Source of the DNA: JBCCWF01 sp038520475
GTDB lineage: Bacteria; Cyanobacteriota; Cyanobacteriia; CAKZMO01
DNA: 5,523 nucleotides
Direction of reading: 5' to 3'
NCBI GenBank assembly: GCA_038520475.1
Contig: JBCBLF010000296.1
Location: 1-5,523, forward strand
Shown in pieces: positions 1 to 5,339 of this stretch. The notes below the pieces were generated by a model. The model ran no database searches. It was not told the DNA's origin and saw only the letters and a list, made by a program, of their open reading frames with translations. The stretch's first letter is position 1. Every line of letters starts with the position of its first letter. The position numbers and the translations under genes were made by a program.

Positions 1-431
1 CCCTAAAGACGGCGAAAGAGGCATTGAAAGAGGGTTCTGACCGCTCTGGGCAGGTGCCGCCAAAGCTACTCGCCATCACCTTACTGACTAGTTTGACATC
101 GCGATCGCTTGCGTTTGAACTCAATGTTCCGTTAGAGCTACCAGAGTATGTGCTCAAGATGGCACTTTTGGCTCAAGACAGTGGCCTATCGGGCATTGTG
201 TGTTCTCCCCAAGAGGCAGGGCAGGTGCGAGAGGTCTGTGGTCATGATTTTTTACGGGTGTGTCCAGGCGTGCGTCCCGCATGGGCTACCCATGCCGATC
301 AGCGACGGTTGTTAACCCCGAAAGATGCGATCGCGGCTGGAGCTAGCTATTTAGTCATTGGTCGTCCAATCACGGCTTCGGATGACCCAGCCGCTGCATT
401 TCATCGGGTGTGTGAGGAACTAGAATCATGA
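1..431 (+). CDS. pyrF: Orotidine-5'-phosphate decarboxylase, C-terminal part (5' end outside window)
   Basis: This is the carboxy-terminal part of OMP decarboxylase, a cytosolic TIM-barrel enzyme that converts OMP to UMP in the last step of de novo pyrimidine synthesis. The frame is open from the window edge (first full codon at 3) to the TGA at 429-431, about 142 codons, or roughly 60% of a usual protein of about 235 residues. Visible family landmarks in order are LLAITLLTSL (barrel strand), GLSGIVCSPQEA (GxVCS motif), RVCPGVRPAW, DQRRLLTPKDAIAAGA with the phosphate-gripping Gln, and LVIGRPITAS with the phosphate-binding Arg at 363-365. The catalytic Lys-Asp-x-x-Asp segment must lie upstream of the window. 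An internal TTG at 24 is not a real start, because homologous sequence continues through it to the edge. The stop overlaps the next gene by ATGA. Two HIP1 octamers (101, 327) lie inside. Identification is confident. Confidence 0.95.
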   Translation, partial: LKTAKEALKEGSDRSGQVPPKLLAITLLTSLTSRSLAFELNVPLELPEYVLKMALLAQDSGLSGIVCSPQEAGQVREVCGHDFLRVCPGVRPAWATHADQRRLLTPKDAIAAGASYLVIGRPITASDDPAAAFHRVCEELES

Positions 432-785
432 ATCGACCAGATCAATCCCAATGGTCCCAACCGTGGAGGGATCGGGGGAAGAAATGTATGAGCAGGCGTC
501 ACCGATCCATTGGCTCTATTGGAAGCAAGCGCCTCATTGAGTGCTCGGTGCGGGCGATCGCTGTTCTGCTGACTGCGAGTTTAAGCAGTGACCTCTTGGC
601 TAGTGCCTGGATAAATCCACGCCCGGTTGATGCCGCACCGTCCCGTTTGTCGCACACCAAAGTGCCCGATGACCAGGCTGATTTTATTCGTACACCAGCC
701 CTCTGTCCTCATGATATTGAGGGGTTAAGCGAACTGATGCTGCGAGATGTGCCCAACTATGGGAACCGTGTTAGTCAGCGATCGC
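101..785. repeat. Four HIP1 octamers at nearly even spacing
   Basis: GCGATCGC occurs at 101-108, 327-334, 554-561 and 778-785, all within coding sequence of pyrF and the following gene. Starts are 226, 227 and 224 bases apart. Two more copies lie at 2188-2195 and 2282-2289. The octamer is a hallmark of many cyanobacterial genomes. Confidence 0.85.
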
Positions 786-1180
786 GACGCTCGGTCAACG
801 ACGTGTTGCCCCAAAGCCACATCTTGTCCGCTAGCACAGCGGACATTACCTCCCTTGATCCGCTCCGCTATCGCACGATTCCAACCCTTGAAGAGATTCG
901 AGCACAAGGATTAGAATCAATCTTCTTCACAACCCTAGAGCGGCAATCCCTTCGGAATGAAGCCGTCTTGCTACAGCACTATCACTGGGCGTTTCTGGTT
1001 GACACGTCTCAGGGATGGGCGCTGGCATTTATGTATTCAACGCTCGGTGATTATCCTGAAACAGACCCACCAACACCCCCCCGTGATAGCAATCACGGGG
1101 TTATCGCCCAGGCCATTAGACTGTGGCTGAGAGACTGTGAAGCGGGTTCGGTTAAAGCCCCAGAGGAAATAGACCTATAG
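428..1180 (+). CDS. Conserved cyanobacterial hypothetical protein with N-terminal export signal
   Basis: Function unknown; I recall similar sequences only as cyanobacterial hypothetical proteins. The ATG at 428 overlaps the pyrF stop (ATGA, 428-431), so translation is probably coupled. A second in-frame ATG at 488 (residue 21) is preceded by purine-rich GGGGGAAGAA at 474-483 and would give a more typical signal peptide: basic n-region (SRRHR), hydrophobic segment near residues 41-57, and an AxA-like site LASA/W at 57-61. The actual start is therefore uncertain between 428 and 488. The likely mature part begins around residue 61 and contains CPHDIEGLSELMLRDVPNY (93-111), then NRVSQRSRR, then FFTTLERQ, then QHYHWAFLVDTSQGWALAFMYS, then IRLWLRDCEAGSV. 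Only C93 and C237 remain after cleavage, which would fit one disulfide in a periplasmic protein (inference). No enzyme motif is seen. It is probably co-transcribed with pyrF, but nothing links it to pyrimidine synthesis. Confidence 0.8.
   Translation: MNRPDQSQWSQPWRDRGKKCMSRRHRSIGSIGSKRLIECSVRAIAVLLTASLSSDLLASAWINPRPVDAAPSRLSHTKVPDDQADFIRTPALCPHDIEGLSELMLRDVPNYGNRVSQRSRRSVNDVLPQSHILSASTADITSLDPLRYRTIPTLEEIRAQGLESIFFTTLERQSLRNEAVLLQHYHWAFLVDTSQGWALAFMYSTLGDYPETDPPTPPRDSNHGVIAQAIRLWLRDCEAGSVKAPEEIDL
474..490 (+). promoter_or_regulatory. Possible RBS and alternative start of the hypothetical gene
   Basis: GGGGGAAGAA (474-483) lies 4 bases before the in-frame ATG at 488, and a better GGAGG (465-469) lies further upstream. 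The ATG at 428 has no Shine-Dalgarno-like sequence of its own and relies on the overlap with pyrF. Starting at 488 leaves a signal peptide of more ordinary length. Which start is used cannot be decided from the sequence. Confidence 0.35.
1079..1100 (+). repeat. Perfect 9-bp hairpin inside the 3' end of the hypothetical gene
   Basis: CCCCGTGAT (1079-1087) and ATCACGGGG (1092-1100) are exact reverse complements around an AGCA tetraloop. The hairpin is coding (PPRDSNHGV) and lies 80 bases before the stop. It has no T-run after it, so it is not an intrinsic terminator. A role in mRNA stability or pausing is possible but unproven. Confidence 0.5.
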
Positions 1181-1202
1181 AAGCATTACGATGGTCCTAA
1201 TA

Positions 1203-1232
1203 AGGTAGATATTGCTACCTACGTAGATATTG
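1203..1232. repeat. Hairpin overlapping a 10-bp direct repeat
   Basis: AGGTAG (1203-1208) and CTACCT (1215-1220) form a 6-bp stem. GTAGATATTG occurs at 1205-1214 and again at 1223-1232, with starts 18 bases apart. There is no U-run, so it is a poor terminator for the gene ending at 1180. It may be a protein-binding site or chance. Confidence 0.3.
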
Positions 1233-1236
1233 AGAC

Positions 1237-1266
1237 GTTAACATCAGCTTTTCCTAAATTTAACGT
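1237..1266 (+). promoter_or_regulatory. Candidate Pho box (distal), three 8-mers at 11-base period
   Basis: Cyanobacterial PhoB/SphR sites are described as tandem PyTTAAPyPy(T/A) octamers separated by 3 bases. Here GTTAACAT (1237-1244, 6/8), CTTTTCCT (1248-1255, 6/8) and TTTAACGT (1259-1266, 7/8) keep exactly that spacing, 19 of 24 consensus positions in total. A weak CATAGC at 1278-1283 sits where a -10 could be. The array lies about 600 bases upstream of the phosphatase ATG, and no other gene starts in between, so its target is unclear. Match and spacing are seen; function is inferred. Confidence 0.4.
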
Positions 1267-1511
1267 TCAGCATGCACCATAGCCTGTGTGAGTGAAAGTC
1301 CGCTAACAGAGCAAATACTGATGTTGAAAACTTCCTTAGAGGCTGTTTTTGTACATCATGAGAGTCGTTGAGCAGTGCAATCATTCAATTGTTCGCATCA
1401 GAGCCTCGTTCCAATTGAGAAAGTAGCCCGGCGAGATATTGATCGCTACCCTAAGGGCACCTCATCGCCAGGTCCACATACATAGCTGTAGCTATGGTCA
1501 TCTAGCCTAGG

Positions 1512-1552
1512 ACATTATTCGGAGACGTGTCTCGCACGTTTGGAATAATGCC
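1512..1552. repeat. Palindromic intergenic element (copy A)
   Basis: CATTATTC (1513-1520) and GAATAATG (1543-1550) are exact reverse complements. Between them GAGAC (1522-1526) and GTCTC (1529-1533) form a second small stem, giving a nested structure. The left arm resembles the left arm of the larger inverted repeat at 5340-5391 (GGA, then CATTATT, then GGA), which suggests a common small mobile or repetitive element. Confidence 0.4.
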
Positions 1553-1580
1553 TTGACCCAACGAGACAGACCAACGCTAT

Positions 1581-1689
1581 AGCAACTAGCTTTTATTTCT
1601 TGTGAAGCAACCGCGCCGTGATGATTTCACAAGGAGTTGCTGTGGATTTTATCGGCTAGGTTTTGCCTCAGTTTTTGCAATTGCGCGGT
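1581..1689 (+). other. Cluster of competing inverted repeats, possible structured leader RNA
   Basis: CTTGTGAA (1599-1606) pairs exactly with TTCACAAG (1626-1633). AGCAAC occurs at 1581-1586 and 1606-1611, and either copy could pair with GTTGCT (1636-1641). ACCGCGC (1610-1616) is the reverse complement of GCGCGGT (1683-1689). CTAGC (1586-1590) pairs with GCTAG (1655-1659). Several of these helices exclude one another, as in attenuators or riboswitches. No known riboswitch or small-RNA family is recognised, and the transcript itself is assumed. Confidence 0.25.
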
Positions 1690-1785
1690 CTGTTAGGACG
1701 ATTCGTTTTTAATTCCATGAGTAAGAAATGATCGACTGCGATTGACTCTGGCTTCTCTACGGATAAGCGACATTAGAGTGCCCCT

Positions 1786-1815
1786 TTTAACTACAGTTCA
1801 AGGGATGCTCAAGGG
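1786..1815 (+). promoter_or_regulatory. Candidate PhoB/SphR-like operator (proximal), 11-base-period repeats
   Basis: TTTAACTA (1786-1793) matches the cyanobacterial Pho-box octamer at all 8 positions. In the same 11-base phase follow TTCAAGGG (1797-1804) and CTCAAGGG (1808-1815), which match only 4/8 each but are nearly identical to each other. Direct repeats at 11-base period are the usual binding pattern of OmpR/PhoB-type regulators. The site ends 57 bases before the phosphatase ATG, a sensible place for an activator. The degenerate second and third units keep this a candidate only. Confidence 0.4.
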
Positions 1816-1842
1816 AGTTTGTGCGCCAGTCTAATCGTTTCT

Positions 1843-1848
1843 TATGAT
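1843..1848 (+). promoter_or_regulatory. -10-like box of the phosphatase gene
   Basis: TATGAT matches 5 of 6 bases of TATAAT. No -35 hexamer stands at the right distance, as expected for an activator-dependent promoter. Transcription would begin near 1855, giving a very short leader and excluding the upstream TTG at 1819 as a start. A TTGACT at 1742-1747 has no good -10 at 16-18 bases and was not preferred. Confidence 0.35.
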
Positions 1849-1865
1849 GTCAACCTAGGTAAGTT

Positions 1866-1870
1866 AGGAA
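1866..1870 (+). promoter_or_regulatory. Weak ribosome binding site deciding the phosphatase start
   Basis: AGGAA ends 2 bases before the ATG at 1873, which is unusually close. The frame is open back to a TTG at 1819, with AAGGGAG ending 1 base before it, but the 18 extra residues (starting MCASLIV) look unlike the family. The first conserved motif, NVIFIHPDG, begins at codon 4 from the ATG. The ATG is therefore chosen. Confidence 0.45.
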
Positions 1871-1872
1871 CC

Positions 1873-4800
1873 ATGACTAGCAACGTAATATTTATCCACC
1901 CAGACGGTGCCGATCCGTCTCATTTTGCTGCGGCTCGCTTTGAAACGGTCGGACCTGATGGTCGTCTGAATTGGGACCTCGCACCTGCGACTGGTGTTTA
2001 TCTCGGACACCTTGATGATCAAGTTGTTGCAACGTCCAACGCTGGAGCTGTTGTCCACGCGTATGGCATCAAAGCGGTAGCTCCTAGCTTTGGTTTTGAT
2101 GAGAACGAAGAAGAGTACCTCTCCCTTTCTGCGTTACAAGGCCAGAATGTCGAAGGTTCTGCTCCTGATGCAACCATTTTGGAGGAAGCGATCGCCGCTG
2201 GACGTCCGACCGCAGTCATTAACTCGGGCTTCATTGCAGAACCCGGAACTGGCGTATTTCTTGCAGATGCAGTGAGCAGAAGCGATCGCGAAGGTATCAC
2301 CGCACAGGTTGTTGAATCTGGCGTGACCGTCATTATGGGTGCAGGTGAGATTGACTACTTGCCTGTTGGCACCGTTGGTTTCTTTGGCGAAGAGGGAACG
2401 CGTGAAGACGGCCGCAACCTTATCGAAGAGGCGGAAGATCTGGGGTATACCGTTGTCTTTACTCGCGAGCAACTCAACGACTTACCCTCTGACACAGAGA
2501 AGGTCTTGGGTATCTTTGCTGCGGATGATACCTATAACGATGTACCCGAGGGTCGTTTGATTGCAGAAGGGTTTGTCGATGACGACGGTGAGCTGATTAC
2601 CTATGGTCAGCCCGGTAACGAGAATCCTCCCACTGTGGCAGAAATGCTAGACGCAACTCTAAGCCTTGATGTCTTCAGCCAGGAAGACGAAGGCTTTATG
2701 ATCGTGCTAGAGGAAGAAGGGACCGATAACTTCGGCAACAACAACAACGCTCGAGGAACCGTGGATGCCACGATCCGAGCCGATGAGGCCATCGGTGTTG
2801 CACGGGATTTCATTGATAATGTAAACTCCAACACCTTCGTTATCACGGCTGCAGATAGTGCCGGAGGTAGCTTAGAGATTGACGATATCTTTGGCGAAGG
2901 TGATGCACCTGCTGAAACAGTCGGTACGCTCACCACTCAGCGCCAACTTGATGCGGATGGAAACGATTCAGGCGTTATCGTTCCGTTTGATGGCACGACA
3001 GGTAGTGATACGGCTCCTTTCGAGAGTGCTCCCGCTGCAAACGGCAACACCTATCAATACGGCATTGCCTGGGCAGGCTTGCCCGACTTTGCTGGCAGCA
3101 TTGTTTCAAAGGCATATGGAGAAGGAGCAGAGCGGTTACCGGCCACAGTCGATAACACGGCCATTTATCGTTTGATGTATGAAAGCCTATTTGATGTCAC
3201 TTTGGATGCACCCGACGGTGTACCCGATGACCTTGATGGACGCCAAGCTCCTGAACCGACCTCAGATACTGGAAACGTTATCTTTATTCATCCAGATGGC
3301 ACGAGTCCGTCACACTATGCTGCGGCTCGTTTCGCTTCTGAAGGAACTGATGGCCGACTCAACTGGGATCAGATGAGTAATGCAGGGGTCTACTTGGGCC
3401 ACATTGACGATCGCCTCGTTTCGACATCCAATGCGGGTGCTGTCGTTCATGCTTACGGAATTAAGCCGTTTGCAGGTAGCTATGGATTTGATGCTCCTGT
3501 TGCTGAGGGAGGCGAAGAGGTCGTTGCTCTCTCTGGCAGCAGTGACACCATCATGCAAGAAGCTCAAGATGCGGGTAAGGCAATCGGTATCATTAACTCT
3601 GGATTTATTGCTGAGCCTGGCACAGGGGTTTTCCTCGCAGATGTCGATAATCGAGGACAAACAGAGGACATCACTGCTGAAATCTTGGATCAGCGACCCA
3701 ACGTGATTTTGGGAGCAGGTGAAACCGATTATTTGCCTGTGGGTACTGTTGGTGTATTCGGCCAAGAAGGAACCCGGACCGATGGTCGTAACCTGATTGA
3801 GGAAGCAGAGGATGCGGGGTATACCGTTGTCTTTACTCGTGAAGAGTTGATGAACGTCGACTCCGACAACACCGAGCGTCTGCTTGGAATTTTTGCGGCT
3901 GAAGACACGTATAACGACCTATTTGAGGACGAGCTACGTCGCGATGGGTTCGTTGACGACGATGGAAACCTCATCCTATACGGTCAGCCTCCCCTCAATC
4001 CCAACCCTCCGACGGTTGCCGAGATGCTAGAGGTGGCTCTACCTATCCTAGATGCCGACCCAGATGGATTCTTCCTCGTACTCGAAGAAGAGGGCTCAGA
4101 TAACTTTGGTAACGACAACAACGCAGCTGGCACCATTGAAGCGACCATTCGTGCGGATGAAGCAATCGGTGTTGCCCTTGATTTTGTTGACAATACCGAT
4201 CCTAATACGTTGGTAATTACAGCGGCGGACTCTGATGCTGGCGGCTTAGAAGTCGATGACGTGCCTATCGGTGGATTTGGTCTCGATCCAGCAGAGCCAG
4301 ATTCTGGATTTACCTTGCGTGCTCAGGCAGAACTCGCAGCCTTCGGCGACAGCGCTGACGGTACTCTTGTTCAGGTCGATGATGTTGACGGTAGCAATGA
4401 CGTTCCAGGCTTCAGCACTGATGTGTTTGAACCATTTACAACGGGAGCTCCTGATGCGGATGGAGACGTGTTTGATTTTGGTGTGGCTTGGGCGACCCGC
4501 TCTGACGTTAATGGCGGCATTGTGTCTAAGACGTATGGCTTAAATGCAGACTTGCTGCCTGCAACAACAGATAACACCGATATTTATCGGGTCATGTACC
4601 AAACCTTGTTTGGTGTTGCACCTGAAGATGTTGCTGTCGAGCGAATTGACTTTGGTTCTAGCAGCGCTGGTGAATTAAGTGCCGGTGATGTGATCACTGA
4701 CCAGTTTGACGGCCTAACTGTTTCAGTTGCCGAAGGATTGGATGCCATGATTTTTGACAGTGCTAATCCGACTGGAGGCGACACCGACCTCTTCACTGCT

Positions 4801-5133
4801 GAAGAGGGGAATGTGTTGATTATCTCGGAAGATGGAGACTCTTCTGACCCAGATGACAATATTGGGGGAGGCACCCTGATGTTTGACTGGGATGGCGTGG
4901 TTAGCGTCGATAGCATCGGACTGCTGGACATCGAAGAAGCGGGTGGTACGGTCACGTTATATGGCGATGACGATATGACTGTCCTGAGCCTTGTTGAGAT
5001 TCCATCTCTAGGCGATAGCAGCTATCAGTCGCTTTCACTTGAAGTCGATGGTGTCAGCAAGATGGATGTCTTCCTCGCTGGTAGTGGAGCAATCTCCGAG
5101 ATTGCCTTGAACATTGACAACTCAGTTGTTTAA
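1873..5133 (+). CDS. Tandem-duplicated alkaline phosphatase (PhoA superfamily), probably secreted
   Basis: The product is 1086 residues, about twice a normal PhoA, and would release phosphate from phosphomonoesters outside the cytoplasm (family inference). Layout: phosphatase domain 1 about 4-443; Pro/Asp-rich linker to about 465; domain 2 about 468-916; C-terminal module about 922-1086. Each domain shows NVIFIHPDG near the metal site (D11, D475), TSNAGAVVHA with putative nucleophile S55 and S519, INSGFIAEPGTGVFLAD, DGRNLIEEAED-GYTVV, LGIFAA, PPTVAEML, LEEEG(T/S)DNFGN (E280/D285, E738/D743), ITAADS (D328, D786), and a DNT-IYR-MY end. By eye alignment the three zinc-binding His of E. coli PhoA are replaced in both copies (Asn, Ser, and Phe/Val). 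There is no signal peptide, no Cys, and many Asp/Glu, which fits type I or other non-Sec export (inference). Pho-box-like repeats lie upstream and a terminator follows. Membership of the superfamily is confident; activity is not. Confidence 0.88.
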   Translation: MTSNVIFIHPDGADPSHFAAARFETVGPDGRLNWDLAPATGVYLGHLDDQVVATSNAGAVVHAYGIKAVAPSFGFDENEEEYLSLSALQGQNVEGSAPDATILEEAIAAGRPTAVINSGFIAEPGTGVFLADAVSRSDREGITAQVVESGVTVIMGAGEIDYLPVGTVGFFGEEGTREDGRNLIEEAEDLGYTVVFTREQLNDLPSDTEKVLGIFAADDTYNDVPEGRLIAEGFVDDDGELITYGQPGNENPPTVAEMLDATLSLDVFSQEDEGFMIVLEEEGTDNFGNNNNARGTVDATIRADEAIGVARDFIDNVNSNTFVITAADSAGGSLEIDDIFGEGDAPAETVGTLTTQRQLDADGNDSGVIVPFDGTTGSDTAPFESAPAANGNTYQYGIAWAGLPDFAGSIVSKAYGEGAERLPATVDNTAIYRLMYESLFDVTLDAPDGVPDDLDGRQAPEPTSDTGNVIFIHPDGTSPSHYAAARFASEGTDGRLNWDQMSNAGVYLGHIDDRLVSTSNAGAVVHAYGIKPFAGSYGFDAPVAEGGEEVVALSGSSDTIMQEAQDAGKAIGIINSGFIAEPGTGVFLADVDNRGQTEDITAEILDQRPNVILGAGETDYLPVGTVGVFGQEGTRTDGRNLIEEAEDAGYTVVFTREELMNVDSDNTERLLGIFAAEDTYNDLFEDELRRDGFVDDDGNLILYGQPPLNPNPPTVAEMLEVALPILDADPDGFFLVLEEEGSDNFGNDNNAAGTIEATIRADEAIGVALDFVDNTDPNTLVITAADSDAGGLEVDDVPIGGFGLDPAEPDSGFTLRAQAELAAFGDSADGTLVQVDDVDGSNDVPGFSTDVFEPFTTGAPDADGDVFDFGVAWATRSDVNGGIVSKTYGLNADLLPATTDNTDIYRVMYQTLFGVAPEDVAVERIDFGSSSAGELSAGDVITDQFDGLTVSVAEGLDAMIFDSANPTGGDTDLFTAEEGNVLIISEDGDSSDPDDNIGGGTLMFDWDGVVSVDSIGLLDIEEAGGTVTLYGDDDMTVLSLVEIPSLGDSSYQSLSLEVDGVSKMDVFLAGSGAISEIALNIDNSVV
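1882..3192 (+). repeat. Phosphatase domain, copy 1
   Basis: First unit of an intragenic duplication (residues 4-440). It starts at NVIFIHPDG and ends at IYRLMYESLF. It aligns with copy 2 along its whole length, and the start and nucleophile segments are exactly 464 residues apart. The blocks around 2218-2268 (17 residues identical) and 2353-2475 (36 of 41 residues identical) are the most conserved. Two HIP1 octamers occur here (2188, 2282). Confidence 0.85.
3274..4611 (+). repeat. Phosphatase domain, copy 2
   Basis: Second unit of the duplication (residues 468-913), about nine residues longer overall than copy 1. It lacks an exact HIP1 octamer. Many synonymous codons differ from copy 1; for example 12 of 17 codons differ in the 17-residue block that is identical in protein. 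This indicates an old duplication with both copies under selection. Confidence 0.85.
4636..5130 (+). other. C-terminal acidic module of secreted proteins
   Basis: Residues 922-1086 begin with IDFGSSSAGELSAGDVITDQF, continue with AMIFDSANPTGGDTDLF (from about 957) and IISEDGDSSDPDDN (983-996), and end with LAGSGAISEIALNIDNSVV. I recognise the AMIFD-ANPTGGDTDL...ISEDGDSSDPDDN signature from C-terminal regions of extracellular proteins of cyanobacteria and other bacteria, often with a PEP-CTERM tail. Here no PEP motif, hydrophobic helix or RTX nonapeptide follows. Its role is probably a beta-rich attachment or secretion module (inference). Confidence 0.6.
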
Positions 5134-5215
5134 TTTAACTGCTGTGGCTGGCTTCCGTTGATTAAAGTGCTTCATACAGTTATTCACTGATTAACAGTGT
5201 GAAGTGCGTGCATGA

Positions 5216-5250
5216 GGCCGCGTAGAACAACAGGGTTCTGCGCGGCCTTT
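5216..5250 (+). terminator. Intrinsic terminator of the phosphatase gene
   Basis: GGCCGCGTAGAAC (5216-5228) pairs with GTTCTGCGCGGCC (5235-5247) in a 13-bp stem with one G-U wobble and a 6-base loop, followed by TTT. It lies 82 bases after the stop. The U-run is short, but the stem is long and GC-rich. A weaker hairpin (CTTCA 5170-5174 with TGAAG 5200-5204) stands just before it. Confidence 0.75.
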
Positions 5251-5253
5251 ACA

Positions 5254-5276
5254 GCATTATTCAATTCCATTGAATA
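5254..5276. repeat. Small hairpin with GCATTATT core
   Basis: TATTCAAT (5258-5265) pairs exactly with ATTGAATA (5269-5276) around a TCC loop. It begins with GCATTATT (5254-5261), a string shared with the larger inverted repeat 90 bases downstream. It has no coding function. The interval 5277-5339 beyond it shows only a weak TGGGG/CCCCA pairing (5290-5294 with 5306-5310). Confidence 0.4.
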
Positions 5277-5339
5277 CAGAAAGAAGTGTTGGGGCGGGGC
5301 ACTTTCCCCACTATGTTTCATCGATGGGCGCAGTGATAT

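Larger units (their letters stand above)
1181..1872. other. Long intergenic region without a convincing gene
   Basis: Nearly 700 bases separate the hypothetical gene from the phosphatase ATG. The longest short frames (1358-1426, 22 codons; 1321-1371, 16 codons; a GTG frame at 1375-1488) have no ribosome-binding site or recognisable similarity. No T-rich terminator follows the 1180 stop. What the region does hold: a direct repeat GTAGATATTG (1205-1214, 1223-1232), a Pho-box-like array (1237-1266), a palindromic element (1512-1552), a set of competing inverted repeats (1581-1689), a second 11-base-period array (1786-1815), and a -10-like box (1843-1848). It could contain an undetected small RNA or a long leader for the phosphatase gene. 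Confidence 0.6.

Noticed and set aside
725..907. Minus-strand 60-codon frame inside the hypothetical gene
   Set aside because: No ribosome-binding site or recognisable product, and it lies opposite conserved protein sequence.
1321..1426. Short frames MLKTSLEAVFVHHESR and a 22-codon overlapping one
   Set aside because: Too short, without ribosome-binding sites or known similarity.
1742..1768. TTGACT as the -35 of a sigma-70 promoter
   Set aside because: The nearest -10-like sequence (GATAAG, 1762-1767) is only 14 bases away and matches poorly.
1819..1872. TTG start giving an 18-residue longer phosphatase
   Set aside because: The extension is unlike the family, adds the only cysteine, has its Shine-Dalgarno-like sequence too close, and contains the likely -10 box.
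1864..4955. Numerous antisense and out-of-frame open frames within the phosphatase gene, the longest 151 codons (minus strand, 3310-3765)
   Set aside because: They overlap a gene with clear family motifs, have low-complexity Ser/Pro-rich or unrecognisable translations, and no ribosome-binding sites. They are by-products of codon use in the real frame.
5040..5133. PEP-CTERM or RTX-type C-terminal signal
   Set aside because: No Pro-Glu-Pro motif, transmembrane helix with basic tail, or GGxGxDxx repeats are present.
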